This document shows, piece by piece, positions 15,993 through 22,025 of a stretch of DNA of 43,889 nt (its first letter is position 1; every line of letters begins with the position of its first letter). The stretch comes from a virus. The notes under the pieces were generated by a model. The model ran no database searches. It saw only the letters and a program-made list of their open reading frames with translations, and had not been told where the DNA came from. The position numbers and the translations under genes were made by a program. The DNA lies in the IMG/VR virus record IMGVR_UViG_3300044547_000229, positions 1-43,889 of that record; one strand, written 5' to 3'.

Positions 15993-16284
15993 TTGGTTTA
16001 CGGGGGTTGATTGCGTAATAAGCTGTGTTTAGACCGACATTGAAATGATCGGCTATCTCCCGGTAGGTGTAGCTGAGGTGGGTTTTACGCCATTCAGCGA
16101 TCTCCTGGGCGATGTCCTTTTTGATGGAATACTTGCGATCCGTGTTTTTCTTTTCCTTGGGCCCCTTGTTGACCATGGCCTTGGAGTCCAAGTTTTCCTG
16201 CTTTGGCTTTGCCTGAGGCTTCACGTACCCGGAAGGGGGAGCACAGAGCTCTGCGATACGTGCGGCGGTTAGATTGATATGCAT
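15976..16284 (-). CDS. Small basic HTH protein, 102 residues
   Basis: I take the ATG at 16284 (MHINLTAARIAELCAPPSG); the open frame upstream overlaps a gap and the next gene. A Lys-rich linker (KPKQENLDSKAMVNKG, KEKKNTDRKYSIKKD) leads to a C-terminal HTH: AEWRKTHLSYTYREIADHFN then VGLNTAYYAINPRK. Likely a DNA-binding regulator. The 83-base gap upstream could hold its promoter, but I see no clear one. Confidence 0.6.
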   Translation of the reverse strand: MHINLTAARIAELCAPPSGYVKPQAKPKQENLDSKAMVNKGPKEKKNTDRKYSIKKDIAQEIAEWRKTHLSYTYREIADHFNVGLNTAYYAINPRKPNASQP

Positions 16285-16367
16285 GAAAGTTAATGTGCGT
16301 TTGTCGACCGATGCGCACCCCCGGCATTTACCATGAGTCCCCGATAACAACAGGTTACCGGAAAGTG

Positions 16368-16766
16368 TTAGATGATCTTGCCGCAGTGGGGGCAGGTCTT
16401 GCCCAGTGTTGGCCTGGTCTCCAGAGGGACAACCTCCAGCCATTCGCAAATTTCGATGTAGCTCTTACGTCCGAAAGACCATACGCATCCTGGGAACAGG
16501 TGGCCGCTCTGATACAAATCCAAAGCGTGCTCCTTGCTCTTGATGCCTAGGTTCTCCAGCACCCGGGCGGCCCGTACGCTCAATGGGAAGCCCCAGAGGC
16601 TCAGGATTCCCTCCATCTGCTTGGCAGACTTGACGATCTGATGGATGCGTTGCCGGGTTAGGTTCAGTTCCTTCCCAATCTCGTCCATGGTGCGCCCTTC
16701 GGCTCGCATTTGAACCACGCCTGGCACCAGGTGGGCGACCTTGGCGTATTGCTTGCGTGTTTTCAT
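16368..16766 (-). CDS. Regulator with sigma region 4-like HTH and alpha-CTD-like domain
   Basis: The 132-residue protein has three parts. Residues 23-50 (EGRTMDEIGKELNLTRQRI then HQIVKSAK) read like sigma-70 region 4.2 (consensus T-x-E-E-[IV]-G-x-x-x-x-[VL]-T-R-E-R-[IV]-R-Q-I). Residues 61-111 (PLSVRAARVLENLGI, FGRKSYIEICEWL) follow the RNA polymerase alpha C-terminal domain: Arg65 aligns with E. coli alpha Arg265 and GRKS with GKKS. The end has TCPHCGK (125-128), a possible metal knuckle. Its start shares one base with the stop of the SSB-like gene. I infer control of transcription, perhaps by contacting RNA polymerase or promoters. Similarity was judged by eye. Confidence 0.6.
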   Translation of the reverse strand: MKTRKQYAKVAHLVPGVVQMRAEGRTMDEIGKELNLTRQRIHQIVKSAKQMEGILSLWGFPLSVRAARVLENLGIKSKEHALDLYQSGHLFPGCVWSFGRKSYIEICEWLEVVPLETRPTLGKTCPHCGKII

Positions 16767-17500
16767 CAGAAGGGCACGTCATCGAAGTCCGGTTGATCCT
16801 TGGCATCAATCTCCCGCAGGCGCTGGATGACCGCGGCGATGAGTTGTTTGTCCTCCGGTGTCTTGCCGGCGCTGATTTGAGCCTTAGGCAGCCAGTGCTC
16901 GCCCAGGCCTTTGACCGCAGAGTCGGCCAGCTCGGAGAGCGGTGTGCCCTTGAACTTGCCCACGTGAACCTTGGTGCTGCCCAGGTCAACTGGTCGAGGT
17001 GTCGTACCATCCGGGACCACGGTCTTCACCTGGTCGTCCTTGGCTGGGCGGTCCTGCATCCGTACCCACAGGCCCGAGGGCTGCAACGGTTCGCCATGTT
17101 TGTGCGGCATCATCAACTTGATGTTGGCGTAGGTCTTGGTGCCGTCCTGTGACTGCTCATGGGCGATGATGAGCGTCACTGGCTTACCGATGAGCGACTC
17201 AAGGTCGAGGCCGTTGTTCTCGGCATCGGTCAATTTCCTGCCAAACCAGTCCTTGAGCACCTTGGTCAGGGCTGCCTTCTCATGTAGGCTCGGGACCAGG
17301 GGCTTGCTGAATACCACCCAGGGCTGCACCGGGTCGCGTGATCCGTCAATGAGGTCTAGCTCAAAGGCGAACTTGAACTTCTTCTTAACACCGTACTCGG
17401 TCTCGTACTCCTTCAACGGAGTCACATCTACGCACACTGCTCGTCCCGAGAACTCGGGACATGGCGCGAACTCTTTACCGCCTGCTGCTTTAATGATCAT
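16766..17500 (-). CDS. Single-stranded DNA-binding protein-like
   Basis: The 244-residue protein begins MIIKAAGGKEFAPCPEFSGR and continues with strands typical of an OB-fold (VCVDVTPLKEYETEYG, KFKFAFELDLID, KPVTLIIAHEQSQDGTKTYA). It ends DFDDVPF, nearly the acidic tail of bacterial SSB (DFDDDIPF), which recruits replication partners. A Pro-rich linker and a helical segment (HVGKFKGTPLSELADSA) precede the tail, so it is longer than E. coli SSB. It probably coats single-stranded DNA during helicase-driven replication. An unusual AT-repeat leader precedes the start. Confidence 0.7.
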   Translation of the reverse strand: MIIKAAGGKEFAPCPEFSGRAVCVDVTPLKEYETEYGVKKKFKFAFELDLIDGSRDPVQPWVVFSKPLVPSLHEKAALTKVLKDWFGRKLTDAENNGLDLESLIGKPVTLIIAHEQSQDGTKTYANIKLMMPHKHGEPLQPSGLWVRMQDRPAKDDQVKTVVPDGTTPRPVDLGSTKVHVGKFKGTPLSELADSAVKGLGEHWLPKAQISAGKTPEDKQLIAAVIQRLREIDAKDQPDFDDVPF

Positions 17501-17515
17501 GTCTTACGTTTTGTT

Positions 17516-17544
17516 GTTATTTATTGGTTATTTATTTGTTATTT
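17516..17544 (-). promoter_or_regulatory. AT-rich 11-bp tandem repeat leader of the SSB-like gene
   Basis: On the plus strand GTTATTTATT occurs at 17516-17525 and 17527-17536, with GTTATTT at 17538-17544. As mRNA the leader is made of AAUAAAUAAC units and contains no G until about ten bases before the AUG, so it should be unstructured. Such a site just upstream of a single-stranded nucleic acid-binding protein resembles the unstructured operator through which T4 gp32 represses its own translation. Its 5' end overlaps the stop of the upstream gene. Confidence 0.5.
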
Positions 17545-17733
17545 GGAGGCCTGTTTCTCGACCTCCGAAAGCTGTATTGCCATCCTGTAATAGTTGGCCC
17601 AGTAGTCCGGGAAGGCATCCCGGATCTGCTTAAGGTTGGAAGGATCAGCGGCGAGTGCTGCTGCTCCCAACTTAGAGATGAACGAACCACCGTATTCGAT
17701 CATGCACCTGGCTACATCTCGGTCTGTTATCAC
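17539..17733 (-). CDS. Small phage protein, 64 residues
   Basis: The start is GTG (17733-17731), overlapping the TGA of the 50-residue gene as GTGA. The protein reads MITDRDVARCMIEYGGSFIS, then a helical part with DAFPDYWANYYRMAIQLSEV. It appears to be a soluble helical protein of the early region. I recognise no family. Confidence 0.6.
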   Translation of the reverse strand: MITDRDVARCMIEYGGSFISKLGAAALAADPSNLKQIRDAFPDYWANYYRMAIQLSEVEKQASK

Positions 17734-17882
17734 TTGGTTGCCTTTCCGCGTTTACGGTTCCAGAAGGTGGTGAACTCTGTCTTGATCTTACGAGCTGCAC
17801 GGTAGGCTTCACCGGCCTGTTCCTTGGTTAGCTGATAGGGTCCGCTGCCTTGATTGATGAACTTACAGACGTCTTTGCTCAT
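17730..17882 (-). CDS. 50-residue basic protein
   Basis: ATG at 17882-17880 and TGA at 17732-17730. It begins MSKDVCKFINQGSGPYQLTK and ends FWNRKRGKATK, with a central helix (EQAGEAYRAARKIKTEF). The GTGA overlap with the next gene and its place in a coupled gene string support it as real. It could bind nucleic acid because of its basic end. Function unknown. Confidence 0.55.
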   Translation of the reverse strand: MSKDVCKFINQGSGPYQLTKEQAGEAYRAARKIKTEFTTFWNRKRGKATK

Positions 17883-17893
17883 AGATCCTAATG

Positions 17894-18406
17894 CTATTCC
17901 GATTTCATTGGTGTGGATTGCACGCCATTGTAGGCCACTGTCTTCGGCCTATAGATGCCCACTTGTTCGGTCTCTTCGACCCAGGATGGTCCGCCCCTGA
18001 TGTGGAATATGCAGGAGGACATTCCGTTCCATGACTTGGTGGATGACTTGGCCGAGGTGTACGCAGATCCAAACGTAGCGTTCAAATCGTCGCTCGACAT
18101 AGCCTTGACGTTGGCCCAGTCGATGTCGCCTGCATGCCATAATTTGAATCCTAGCTCCAACGGAGCTACTACCTCTGCAATGCCGGGGAAGTGCCAGACC
18201 CACTCGTCATGGCTGCTGGCATCACCGGACATAACCGCGTAGCACTGGTAGTTTCCAAGCGGTACGGAGCCACTGCCCCAGTCGCAGCTCTCGCCGGGTT
18301 TAAGAACAGCCGAGCGTGTCGGATGGTCGTTGCATTTAGGCTGCTCGAAAAGAGCAACAAGAACGGGGACTTCGGTTTGGTTTTCGATTTTGATGTGGGT
18401 ACTCAT
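17894..18406 (-). CDS. Unrecognised 170-residue protein, probable beta-sandwich
   Basis: I use the ATG at 18406 (MSTHIKIENQTEVPVLVALF); the upstream open frame is basic and Arg/Thr-rich and overlaps the next gene out of frame, so it is unlikely. The protein has alternating hydrophobic strands, a VLKPGESCDWGSGSVPLG segment typical of beta-sandwich turns, several Trp residues and a Cys-containing end region (NGMSSCIFHIRGG). It has no signal peptide. I cannot name the family; it is an accessory gene between replication genes. Confidence 0.55.
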   Translation of the reverse strand: MSTHIKIENQTEVPVLVALFEQPKCNDHPTRSAVLKPGESCDWGSGSVPLGNYQCYAVMSGDASSHDEWVWHFPGIAEVVAPLELGFKLWHAGDIDWANVKAMSSDDLNATFGSAYTSAKSSTKSWNGMSSCIFHIRGGPSWVEETEQVGIYRPKTVAYNGVQSTPMKSE

Positions 18407-18434
18407 AGCTATTCGGAGGTGTAAATGGTGTCGG

Positions 18435-18632
18435 TTATGGGGTTGGTTGCAGGATGAAATCGAAGTTGATCTTCCAGTTGTCGCCAAGGCGGTTGTAGGT
18501 GTCGTTACGGATCTTCCAATTGCGCGGATCGCGGGTCGTCTTGGTGTGACGGCAGCGGATTCTGACGTCGATGTCCTTGAGCGCCACATTTCGCAGCCGG
18601 TCGTCTTCAGGTAGTTCGTGAAGGTGTTTCAT
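18435..18632 (-). CDS. Small basic protein, 65 residues
   Basis: It begins MKHLHELPEDDRLRNVALKD and is rich in Arg, Asn and Asp (RIRCRHTKTTRDPRNWKIRN), ending in a short hydrophobic strand (NFDFILQPTP). Its ATG overlaps the stop of the upstream gene. Unknown function. Confidence 0.5.
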   Translation of the reverse strand: MKHLHELPEDDRLRNVALKDIDVRIRCRHTKTTRDPRNWKIRNDTYNRLGDNWKINFDFILQPTP

Positions 18633-18826
18633 GTAAGAAGGTGTTTGATGATTAGGTTCCGGTCTTTGATTGTCGCTCGGAGGATTTGTTCCAGCACAAC
18701 GTGAGGATTTACTGTGCTAACGTGTTTCCATTCTGGGCTTTGATCGACGTGCTTGGCTGTGTCCAGACTTTCTACGCGAACGATGCCGTTAAATGCGTGG
18801 AGGTAAATAAATGCGCAGTCTCTCAT
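18629..18826 (-). CDS. Small protein, 65 residues, unknown
   Basis: It begins MRDCAFIYLHAFNGIVRVES and contains mixed strand and helix segments with many His residues. It overlaps both neighbours by ATGA, so it is part of the translationally coupled run from 20649 to 18435. No recognisable domain. Confidence 0.5.
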   Translation of the reverse strand: MRDCAFIYLHAFNGIVRVESLDTAKHVDQSPEWKHVSTVNPHVVLEQILRATIKDRNLIIKHLLT

Positions 18827-19137
18827 TTAACCTCCTTCTCGCTCCACAATAATAGATCAGCGCGGAGTGCGTCGTTCTCTTTCTCCAGCCGCTCGATGCG
18901 CTGTCGTAGCTTGTGGTTCTCGTTTGTTTCAATTGATTCGTTGGTCATCGCGAAATCGAGTTCACGTTCGAGTTTCTTCAATCGGTCCGCGTGGTTTCGG
19001 GAACAAATGCTCAAAAATTCCCAGCGCGGGCTTGGATCTAGCGACTGACTTTTAAACCAGTTTGATACCGCCATCGCTGCCGATACAATTGATGGTGGAA
19101 CCTTATCAATGAGACTGGGGTCGTGTTGATGGCTCAC
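18823..19137 (-). CDS. Coiled-coil protein, 104 residues
   Basis: The N-terminal half (PPSIVSAAMAVSNWF) is helical. The C-terminal half is a coiled coil of about 50 residues ending LEKENDALRADLLLW and EKEVK. The last 20 residues nearly match the end of the 67-residue protein at 19325-19528 (LERENDALRADLLLW, QKEIK), so the two share a tail cassette. Coupled to both neighbours by ATGA overlaps. Confidence 0.6.
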   Translation of the reverse strand: MSHQHDPSLIDKVPPSIVSAAMAVSNWFKSQSLDPSPRWEFLSICSRNHADRLKKLERELDFAMTNESIETNENHKLRQRIERLEKENDALRADLLLWSEKEVK

Positions 19138-19328
19138 GGCTTATCCTCCTTGGCTTTGTGCCATCGGTTAATGTTTGCCATGTCGTCATTGTCATACATG
19201 AGTTCATCCCCCGCCTCCTCCAGCCTGCGAATTTGCTCCATGTAGTGCTTCCGCTCACCTTCGAGCTTGTCCCACAAAGCGCGGAGACGGTTTTCGAGTT
19301 CGGTGACGTGTTGTGTCGGTTCGCTCAT
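19134..19328 (-). CDS. Small coiled-coil protein, 64 residues
   Basis: I take Met at 19328 (MSEPTQHVTELENRLRALWD), which overlaps the TGA of the preceding gene. A single coiled coil covers most of it. The end (IRRLEEAGDELMYDNDD, then INRWHKAKEDKP) is related to the end of the 94-residue protein at 19719-20003 (IKRLEEAGDALANNHNP, IDWLKAREDQL). Unknown function. Confidence 0.58.
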   Translation of the reverse strand: MSEPTQHVTELENRLRALWDKLEGERKHYMEQIRRLEEAGDELMYDNDDMANINRWHKAKEDKP

Positions 19329-19528
19329 TTGATTTCCTTTTGTTCCCACAGCAGCAGATCGGCGCGGAGAGCGTCGTTCTCACGCTCTAATTGGGTGATG
19401 CGCATATGCTGCTCCGCTAGTCGCTCCCCTGCTTCAGCGATTGCTGAGTTGGCCACGCCATCGTCGGATTGGATTTCTGTTGCCAATATGTGCATGGCTG
19501 CGATCAGTGTTTCAGTTGAGGTTCTCAC
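19325..19528 (-). CDS. Small coiled-coil protein, 67 residues
   Basis: It begins MRTSTETLIAAMHILATEIQ and is helical throughout, with a C-terminal coiled coil QLERENDALRADLLLWEQKE shared with 18823-19137. ATGA overlaps join it to both neighbours. Function unknown; the shared tail suggests that the proteins may pair with each other or with one common partner. Confidence 0.58.
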   Translation of the reverse strand: MRTSTETLIAAMHILATEIQSDDGVANSAIAEAGERLAEQHMRITQLERENDALRADLLLWEQKEIK

Positions 19529-19722
19529 GGCTTTGCCTCCTTAATAATTAAAAGAATTCCCATATAAATTATCCAAACGGCTCCGATCGGTATCAGCCAA
19601 AACAGCCGAAAGACCATTCCAAAGTCATACTGCCCACTAGAACGGTATGGCCTGACCATGACGCACAACATAATTACTGTAATAAATATTGGTATGATCC
19701 ACGATTTGATTGTGATAGTCAC
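19525..19722 (-). CDS. Small two-helix membrane protein, 65 residues
   Basis: Two hydrophobic segments (WIIPIFITVIMLCVMV at 8-23 and FRLFWLIPIGAVWIIYMGIL at 38-57) flank a polar loop, with a short Lys-containing tail. It lies within the coiled-coil gene array and overlaps both neighbours. It could be a membrane anchor for the array products or another lysis component; neither can be shown. Confidence 0.6.
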   Translation of the reverse strand: MTITIKSWIIPIFITVIMLCVMVRPYRSSGQYDFGMVFRLFWLIPIGAVWIIYMGILLIIKEAKP

Positions 19723-20003
19723 AGCTGGTCCTCCCTCGCTTTGAGCCAGTCAATAAACGTAAACGGGTTGTGATTGTTGGCGAGTGCATCACCAGCCTCC
19801 TCCAGCCGTTTGATGCGCTCTTGTTGATCGCGGATCTTTATAGATTGAGCGTCGTCCATCCATGTTTCTCGCATGATCTGTAACACCTTCGCTGCTGTCT
19901 CCGTAGGTTTCAGATGCTCGGCTACAGTGATGCGTCCATCGGAGTGGATTGTGAGTAACTGTGCGTTGCACTTTTTGCTATCAAGGATGATTGTATCGTT
20001 CAT
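19719..20003 (-). CDS. Small protein with C-terminal coiled coil, 94 residues
   Basis: I take Met at 20003 (MNDTIILDSKKCNAQLLTIH), which overlaps the stop of the preceding gene. A beta-like N-terminus (LTIHSDGRITVAEHLKP) is followed by a coiled coil (DAQSIKIRDQQERIKRLEEA) and an end related to that of 19134-19328. It belongs to the same array of coupled small genes. Confidence 0.58.
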   Translation of the reverse strand: MNDTIILDSKKCNAQLLTIHSDGRITVAEHLKPTETAAKVLQIMRETWMDDAQSIKIRDQQERIKRLEEAGDALANNHNPFTFIDWLKAREDQL

Positions 20004-20197
20004 TTCGCCTCCTTCACTTGTTGCATTTGAACAAAGTCCAATCGGTTCTCCTCGTTGATTGCGATACCCCAGCCGTTGCGACGGCAGGACAGTTCGATTG
20101 CGCTGAAGACTTCGTTCATAACTTTGTCGGGCAGATAGATAGAAAGAAGCCCTTTGAATGTGAGTCGATACTGCTCTTTGTCTTCTTTTTTGCTCAT
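20000..20197 (-). CDS. Small charged protein, 65 residues
   Basis: It begins MSKKEDKEQYRLTFKGLLSI and contains a hydrophobic segment followed by SAIELSCRRNGWGIAINEEN. No membrane helix is convincing. Its start overlaps the resolvase stop and its stop overlaps the next start. Unknown function. Confidence 0.55.
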   Translation of the reverse strand: MSKKEDKEQYRLTFKGLLSIYLPDKVMNEVFSAIELSCRRNGWGIAINEENRLDFVQMQQVKEAK

Positions 20198-20649
20198 TTG
20201 ACTCCCTCCGCAATCAAGGCGTGCTCAAGTATCAACAAAGCATCCGCCGTCTTGAGTGTGATCGATAGGCGAGGATGGCGCTGCTGGGCGATCTGTTTGA
20301 GGTGGCCCTTCCAGCCAGTGCCGTAGGTGGCTTTAACGCCGCATTGGAGCGTTTTTTGCCAGCGTTGGGGTGGTACTTCGATCAGCCTCGTTTTAGTGCT
20401 GGCGATGAGCCCCAACAGGAAGCCCACGTTGCGACCGAAGTTGAACATCGCGCTCCCAGGTGCGCCTTTGCCGCCGGCGTACCCACCCACCTTTTCAAGG
20501 TACACCACATCCGAGATCCCCAGGCGGTCGATAACCAGCGTGCATATGTCCTGATCGGTGGTAGGCATGGAATCCAGGATGATGCCCCCGTGCCCGTGGT
20601 AGGCGATACCGCCGCTCATGCCTGGGTCTATTGCGAGGATGCGCTTCAC
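20194..20649 (-). CDS. RuvC-like Holliday junction resolvase
   Basis: The 151-residue protein shows the RNase H-fold pattern of RuvC and phage relatives: ILAIDPGMSGGIA with Asp8, VVYLEKVGGYAGG with Glu52, and a C-terminal TADALLILEHALI with an acidic Asp136. A middle segment (NFGRNVGFLLGLIAS, IEVPPQRWQKTL) matches phage-type RuvC proteins. It would resolve branched DNA before packaging or during recombination. The gene lies among early genes, coupled to both neighbours. Confidence 0.82.
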   Translation of the reverse strand: MKRILAIDPGMSGGIAYHGHGGIILDSMPTTDQDICTLVIDRLGISDVVYLEKVGGYAGGKGAPGSAMFNFGRNVGFLLGLIASTKTRLIEVPPQRWQKTLQCGVKATYGTGWKGHLKQIAQQRHPRLSITLKTADALLILEHALIAEGVK

Positions 20650-20780
20650 TTGGCGGCCTTCTTTAGCCAGGCCTGAATAGCCTTGTCGGCTACCGCCTGC
20701 ATTTTTAGGCCGGCGGCCAGGCAGTAGGCCCGGAGAGTTTTGTGTGTGTCGGTGGTCACGTTGATGGTCTTTGGTTTCAT
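20646..20780 (-). CDS. Ribbon-helix-helix-like small protein, 44 residues
   Basis: I take the ATG at 20780, which overlaps the TAA of the endolysin gene by one base (TAATG). The product, starting MKPKTINVTTDTHKTLRAYC, has a beta strand followed by two helices (KTLRAYCLAAGLKMQAVADK, IQAWLKK), as in RHH DNA-binding proteins. A longer ORF would lie inside the endolysin gene. Possibly a small repressor. Confidence 0.5.
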   Translation of the reverse strand: MKPKTINVTTDTHKTLRAYCLAAGLKMQAVADKAIQAWLKKAAK

Positions 20781-21112
20781 TACAGATGCTTGCGGACTTT
20801 GTTCCAATAGGCCTCGGTGGCCTGCTTCTTCTCGCCCCTGGGACCGCCTCCGTTCCACTTACGGGCTAACTGCTCGGTAGTGCAGCCATTGCCGTAGTGG
20901 CGGAGGTAGGCCTCGCACACCGCCCTAGCCTGTGCCCGGTTGGTCATCTGCTGCCACTGGTAGTTCGACCCAGTGAATCGGTTCACATCCTGCACCACAC
21001 CGCGGTGGATCTGTAATGGCCCAAGGGCGCGTCCGTTGTCGCCAATGGCAAGATCGTTGCCCGAGGACTCTACGATGATCAGGGCCGAGATTAGGTTGGA
21101 GAGAGTGGTCAT
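20780..21112 (-). CDS. Endolysin, lytic transglycosylase-like
   Basis: The 110-residue protein carries a compact lysozyme or SLT-like core: LISALIIVESSGNDLAIGDN with the probable catalytic Glu15 in ESSGN, then GRALGPLQIHRGVV, and later QARAVCEAYLRHYGNG, LARKWNGGG and a terminal helix. It should cut the glycan strands of peptidoglycan. There is no clear signal peptide, so a holin would be needed for release. It is placed with early genes, far from the holin-like genes in the two cassettes. Confidence 0.78.
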   Translation of the reverse strand: MTTLSNLISALIIVESSGNDLAIGDNGRALGPLQIHRGVVQDVNRFTGSNYQWQQMTNRAQARAVCEAYLRHYGNGCTTEQLARKWNGGGPRGEKKQATEAYWNKVRKHL

Positions 21113-21160
21113 GGTTTGGAGAGTTGTGCGCGTTGACCAGTCGCGCCCCTGGGGGTGGTA

Positions 21161-21180
21161 TTAGCCCCACCCGGGGCTAA
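21161..21180 (-). promoter_or_regulatory. Perfect 8-bp hairpin ahead of the endolysin gene
   Basis: TTAGCCCC and GGGGCTAA form a perfect stem with a four-base loop, one base after the stop of the 87-residue gene. No T-run follows on either strand, so it is not a standard terminator. A role in mRNA processing, attenuation or endolysin dosage is possible. Confidence 0.45.
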
Positions 21181-21181
21181 A

Positions 21182-21445
21182 TCAAAGGGCAGCGTCCCAG
21201 ATGGCCTTGCAGCTTTCCTCAAGCTCCCGGGAACCGGTGTCGCCGATGCAGCCGGCGAAATACTGCTCAAGGTAACCAACGGTCCAGCACGGCGGGTTTT
21301 CACGTAGACCGTCCTGCTGGGCGCACTGGGCAATGTTCAGGACTCCCCATCCGGCGATGACTTCCTTTTGTGAGGCCAAGTAAGGAGCCAGCAGCTCAAA
21401 CTTCTGCTCGTCCTTCTGAAATGTGAAATTTGCTGCTTTGCTCAT
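21182..21445 (-). CDS. 87-residue protein at the start of the early gene run
   Basis: I take the ATG at 21445 (MSKAANFTFQKDEQKFELLA) because GGAAACAAC lies just upstream, a good ribosome-binding site. A longer ORF starting at 21466 is less likely. The protein has several Cys residues (AQCAQQDG, PPCWTVG, GCIGDTG, ESCKAIWD). No family recognised. It is the first gene after the only sizeable gap between the late tail block and the early block, so it may be expressed early and strongly. Confidence 0.6.
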   Translation of the reverse strand: MSKAANFTFQKDEQKFELLAPYLASQKEVIAGWGVLNIAQCAQQDGLRENPPCWTVGYLEQYFAGCIGDTGSRELEESCKAIWDAAL

Positions 21446-21582
21446 GTTGTTTCCTTTTTCCTTCAAACTTGATTGCCCCGACGGAAGTCAAGCTGCCACA
21501 AAGATAGACACGAGTCTACAGCATTCTACTCTTTTCTGTAGATTTGATAGAAAACCCAATGTTTACGCGGGTCAAACAGGGG
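21446..21582 (-). promoter_or_regulatory. Candidate early promoter and operator region
   Basis: This 137-bp gap separates the late tail genes from the early genes. It contains a 7-bp inverted repeat TCTACAG (21515-21521) and CTGTAGA (21536-21542) with a 14-base spacer, a small AGAC-ACGA-GTCT hairpin (21506-21517), and on the minus strand a TAGAAT that resembles a -10 box. A matching -35 is not clear. Probable start of the early operon, with the inverted repeat as a possible repressor site. Confidence 0.4.
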
Positions 21583-21756
21583 TTACTCGGAAACGAACTT
21601 GGCCTCAAACTCGGCCTTCGGGCGCACGTAGACCTTACCGGTGTCGAGCCGGCGGTAGACCACCACCGGCCACTTGATCTCACCCATCCGTAGCTCCGCA
21701 GTATCGGCCAAAATTTCGACCACTATCGACCGGTTGGTGCGGTTGTGGTGATTCAT
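21583..21756 (-). CDS. 57-residue basic protein
   Basis: ATG at 21756-21754 overlaps the TGA of the upstream gene; TAA is at 21585-21583. The product begins MNHHNRTNRSIVVEILADTA and continues with KWPVVVYRRLDTGKVYVRP, a small beta-rich pattern. It is the last gene of the late tail block. Unknown function. Confidence 0.5.
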   Translation of the reverse strand: MNHHNRTNRSIVVEILADTAELRMGEIKWPVVVYRRLDTGKVYVRPKAEFEAKFVSE

Positions 21757-22013
21757 GGCCAGACAGAATAAACCACGGTGCCCTGGCCATTGGAATCGGT
21801 CAGCTCGACTGCATTCACGCCCTTGAGTTTGGCCAGTGAAGACAGGAGCAGAGTGTCGTTGTTAGCCTGGGCAATGCAGGTCGAAACGATGTCGGCATCG
21901 TCGTACGAGGCAGCCAGGAGCTCGGTGGTACGGTCGCGCCAGACTCGGATGACACGGCCATTGGACAAGGGGACGCGCCGCATCGATTCGACGCAGGGGA
22001 AGGTGTGTTTCAT
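21753..22013 (-). CDS. 86-residue protein after the long tail fibre
   Basis: It begins MKHTFPCVESMRRVPLSNGR and has strands VIRVWRDR and a terminal GTVVYSVWP. It is 12 bases from the fibre gene and overlaps the next gene by ATGA. Small genes just after fibre genes often encode fibre-associated or assembly proteins, but I see no diagnostic motif. Confidence 0.55.
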   Translation of the reverse strand: MKHTFPCVESMRRVPLSNGRVIRVWRDRTTELLAASYDDADIVSTCIAQANNDTLLLSSLAKLKGVNAVELTDSNGQGTVVYSVWP

Positions 22014-22025
22014 GGAAACCTAAGG

